Of a DNA stretch of 7,905 bases, positions 6,178-7,905 are shown in pieces. Under the pieces are notes generated by a model that worked only from the letters and a program-made list of their open reading frames with translations, searched no databases and was not told the origin of the DNA. The position numbers and the translations under genes are program-made. The stretch's first letter is position 1. The number at the start of each line of letters is the position of its first letter. This stretch comes from JBEVEP01 sp040512755 (lineage in GTDB: Bacteria; Pseudomonadota; Alphaproteobacteria; Rhizobiales; Rhizobiaceae): positions 1-7,905 of the forward strand of contig JBEVEP010000325.1 in assembly GCA_040512755.1 (NCBI GenBank). Direction: 5' to 3'.

Positions 6178-7032
6178 ATGTCCCTGCTCGAAATTCAGAA
6201 CCTCACCGTCGAATTCCAGACGGCAACGGGACCTTTCCGCGCCGTGGACGGCGTTTCCCTGTCGGTCGACCAGCGTGAGGTGCTGGCCATCGTGGGCGAA
6301 TCCGGCTCTGGCAAGTCAGTGTCGATGTTGGCGGTGATGGGTCTTTTGCCCTGGACGGCCAAAGTCACTGCCGATCGCATGAATTTCGCCGGCACCGATC
6401 TGATGAAACTGAGTGTCCCGGATAGGCGCAAGATTGTCGGCAAGGACATGGCAATGATCTTCCAGGAACCGATGGCGAGCCTCAATCCCTGCTTCACGGT
6501 GGGATTCCAGATCGAGGAAGTGCTGCGCGTCCATATGGGCATGGACCGCGCCCAGCGGCGCGCCCGCGCGATCGAATTGCTAAAGGATGTCGGCATTCCT
6601 GACCCGGCCGAGCGCCTTGGCCACTTTCCGCATCAAATGTCCGGCGGCCAATGCCAGCGCGTGATGATCGCGATTGCGATCGCCTGCAACCCCAAGCTCC
6701 TGATCGCGGACGAGCCGACGACCGCGCTCGACGTCACCATCCAGAAGCAGATCCTCGACCTGCTCATGAAGCTTCAGGCCGAGCACGGCATGGGACTGAT
6801 CATGATCACCCACAATATGGGTGTGGTCGCCGAAACGGCCGACCGCGTCATCGTCCAGTATAAGGGACGCAAGATGGAGGAGGCGGACGTGCTGTCCCTG
6901 TTCGAGACGCCGAAGAACGCCTATACGCGCGCGCTGCTTTCGGCATTGCCTGAAAATGCAGTGGGGGATCGTCTCCCCACCATTTCTGGATTCCTGACCG
7001 ACGAAGCGCCTGCTGCCGGAGCTGTCCAATGA
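6178..7032 (+). CDS. dppD: Dipeptide ABC transporter ATPase DppD
   Basis: A cytoplasmic ATPase subunit of 284 residues that pairs with DppF to drive uptake. Walker A is GESGSGKS at 40-47, the Q-loop FQEP at 95-98, the ABC signature SGGQCQR at 155-161, Walker B LLIADEP at 174-180 with catalytic E179, and the H-loop histidine H212. All catalytic residues are present, so it should be active. It starts 3 bases after the dppC stop, with AGAGG inside the end of dppC, and its stop overlaps the dppF start by 4 bases. It ends soon after the SALPE and LPTISG segment. E. coli DppD has 327 residues and continues into a Cys-rich tail (GCLLNPRCP and further cysteines), which is absent here. The cysteine in the signature (C159), and Asn after the H-loop His where Asp is usual, are also uncommon. 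Confidence 0.92.
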   Translation: MSLLEIQNLTVEFQTATGPFRAVDGVSLSVDQREVLAIVGESGSGKSVSMLAVMGLLPWTAKVTADRMNFAGTDLMKLSVPDRRKIVGKDMAMIFQEPMASLNPCFTVGFQIEEVLRVHMGMDRAQRRARAIELLKDVGIPDPAERLGHFPHQMSGGQCQRVMIAIAIACNPKLLIADEPTTALDVTIQKQILDLLMKLQAEHGMGLIMITHNMGVVAETADRVIVQYKGRKMEEADVLSLFETPKNAYTRALLSALPENAVGDRLPTISGFLTDEAPAAGAVQ

Positions 7033-7859
7033 GCGAGATCGTTCTCGAAGCAAAGAACATCGTCCGCGACTATCACATGAAGGGCGGGCTCTTCACCGGC
7101 GCCAGAACGGTCCATGCCGTGAAAGGTGTTTCCTTCTCCGTCGAGAAAGGTAAGACACTGGCGATCGTCGGGGAGTCGGGCTGCGGGAAATCGACGCTTG
7201 CCCGCATCATAACGCTGATCGATGCGCCGACATCCGGTGAACTGCTCATCGACGGCAAGAAAGTCGATATCGCCAAGGAAGGGCTTACTGCGGAAATGCG
7301 CCGCAAGGTGCAGATTGTTTTCCAGAACCCCTATGGTTCTCTCAATCCGCGCCAGAAGATCGGGGATGTTCTTGGCGAACCGCTGCTGATCAATACGAAT
7401 ATTCCCGCATCGGAGCGGCGCGACCGCGCCATGATGATGCTGACCAAGGTCGGGCTGGAAGAGAAGCACTATAACCGCTATCCGCACATGTTCTCCGGCG
7501 GCCAGCGCCAGCGTATCGCCATTGCGCGTGCGCTGATGCTCAATCCGAGCCTGCTGGTGCTCGACGAGCCGGTGTCAGCCCTTGACCTTTCAGTGCAGGC
7601 GCAGGTGCTCAATCTGCTGGCCGACCTCCAGGACGAGTTCCACCTGACCTACGTCTTTATCAGCCACGACCTCTCGGTCGTCCGCTATATCGCCGATGAT
7701 GTGATGGTGATGTACTACGGCGAGGCCGTCGAATATGGCAACCGCGATGAGGTTTTCGCCAACCCGCAGCACAGCTACACCAAAACGCTGTTTGCGGCGA
7801 CGCCACGCGCCGATGTCGAAAGCATCAGGGCGCGTATTGCGCGCAAGAGAGCTGCTTGA
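7029..7859 (+). CDS. dppF: Dipeptide ABC transporter ATPase DppF
   Basis: The partner ATPase of DppD, 276 residues. Walker A is GESGCGKS at 48-55, the Q-loop FQNPYGSLNPR at 98-108 (typical of the DppF/OppF branch), the signature FSGGQRQR at 155-162, Walker B LLVLDEP at 175-181 with E180, and the H-loop SHD with H213. The ATG at 7029 overlaps the dppD stop (ATGA), with GGAG 7 bases upstream, which indicates translational coupling. E. coli DppF has 334 residues; this protein stops after FAATPRADVESIRARIARKRAA and lacks the C-terminal region with GCAFN and RC cysteines. The ending is a clean, basic tail, and no RCP-type motif appears in the short downstream stretch, so it looks like a natural short form rather than a frameshift. 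Confidence 0.92.
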   Translation: MSEIVLEAKNIVRDYHMKGGLFTGARTVHAVKGVSFSVEKGKTLAIVGESGCGKSTLARIITLIDAPTSGELLIDGKKVDIAKEGLTAEMRRKVQIVFQNPYGSLNPRQKIGDVLGEPLLINTNIPASERRDRAMMMLTKVGLEEKHYNRYPHMFSGGQRQRIAIARALMLNPSLLVLDEPVSALDLSVQAQVLNLLADLQDEFHLTYVFISHDLSVVRYIADDVMVMYYGEAVEYGNRDEVFANPQHSYTKTLFAATPRADVESIRARIARKRAA

Positions 7860-7893
7860 TGCGTCTCATCGGGAGGTAGCGGGGCGAAGCTGC

Positions 7894-7900
7894 AGGGAGG
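7894..7900 (+). promoter_or_regulatory. Possible Shine-Dalgarno sequence for a gene beyond the window
   Basis: AGGGAGG lies near the right edge, 34 bases after the dppF stop, followed by CGGTG at the very end. It resembles a ribosome site for a further plus-strand gene that would start at or just past position 7903. The ATG at 7859-7861 overlapping the dppF stop gives only six codons and is not a gene. No terminator is visible after dppF, so the operon may continue. Confidence 0.3.
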
Positions 7901-7905
7901 CGGTG

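Noticed and set aside
6921..7487. Open frame of 188 codons on the minus strand
   Set aside because: It spans the dppD/dppF junction in antisense; both plus-strand genes have complete ATPase motifs.
7859..7879. ATG overlapping the dppF stop as start of the next operon gene
   Set aside because: The frame closes with TAG after six codons.

Overview
The window looks like chromosomal DNA of a GC-rich alphaproteobacterium, most likely of the Rhizobiales/Hyphomicrobiales (a Mesorhizobium-like or Phyllobacteriaceae-like organism). This rests on codon and base composition and on the character of the proteins. It is an inference, not a database match. There are no RNA genes, CRISPR arrays, insertion sequences or phage genes.

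Layout. Positions 1-1523 (minus strand) hold the 5' two thirds or more of a fadD-type long-chain acyl-CoA synthetase, cut by the left window edge. It has an unusual Ala/Lys/Ser/Pro-rich N-terminal extension of about 130 residues. A gap of 190 bases follows, with a weak candidate promoter for fadD. Positions 1714-2265 (minus strand) encode a DUF924/COG3803 protein of unknown function. Positions 2266-2545 are a divergent intergenic region carrying two inverted repeats and the leader of the next gene. From 2546 to 7859 (plus strand) there is a complete dipeptide ABC importer operon, dppA-dppB-dppC-dppD-dppF. The last 46 bases hold no gene, but end in a Shine-Dalgarno-like sequence suggesting another gene just outside.

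How the genes work together. DppA is the periplasmic binding protein. It keeps the four cysteines and the Arg and Asp that hold the peptide termini in E. coli DppA. DppB and DppC are the two membrane subunits, and DppD and DppF the two ATPases. A strong intrinsic terminator between dppA and dppB probably lets DppA be made in excess over the membrane complex. dppB to dppF are tightly packed: gaps of 13 and 3 bases, then a 4-base overlap. Both ATPases stop short of the Cys-rich C-terminal region found in the E. coli proteins.

I found no convincing undescribed multi-gene system. The points most worth a second look are the long imperfect inverted repeat in the dppA leader, the low-complexity N-terminal extension of the acyl-CoA synthetase, and the loss of the cysteine-rich tails from both ATPases.
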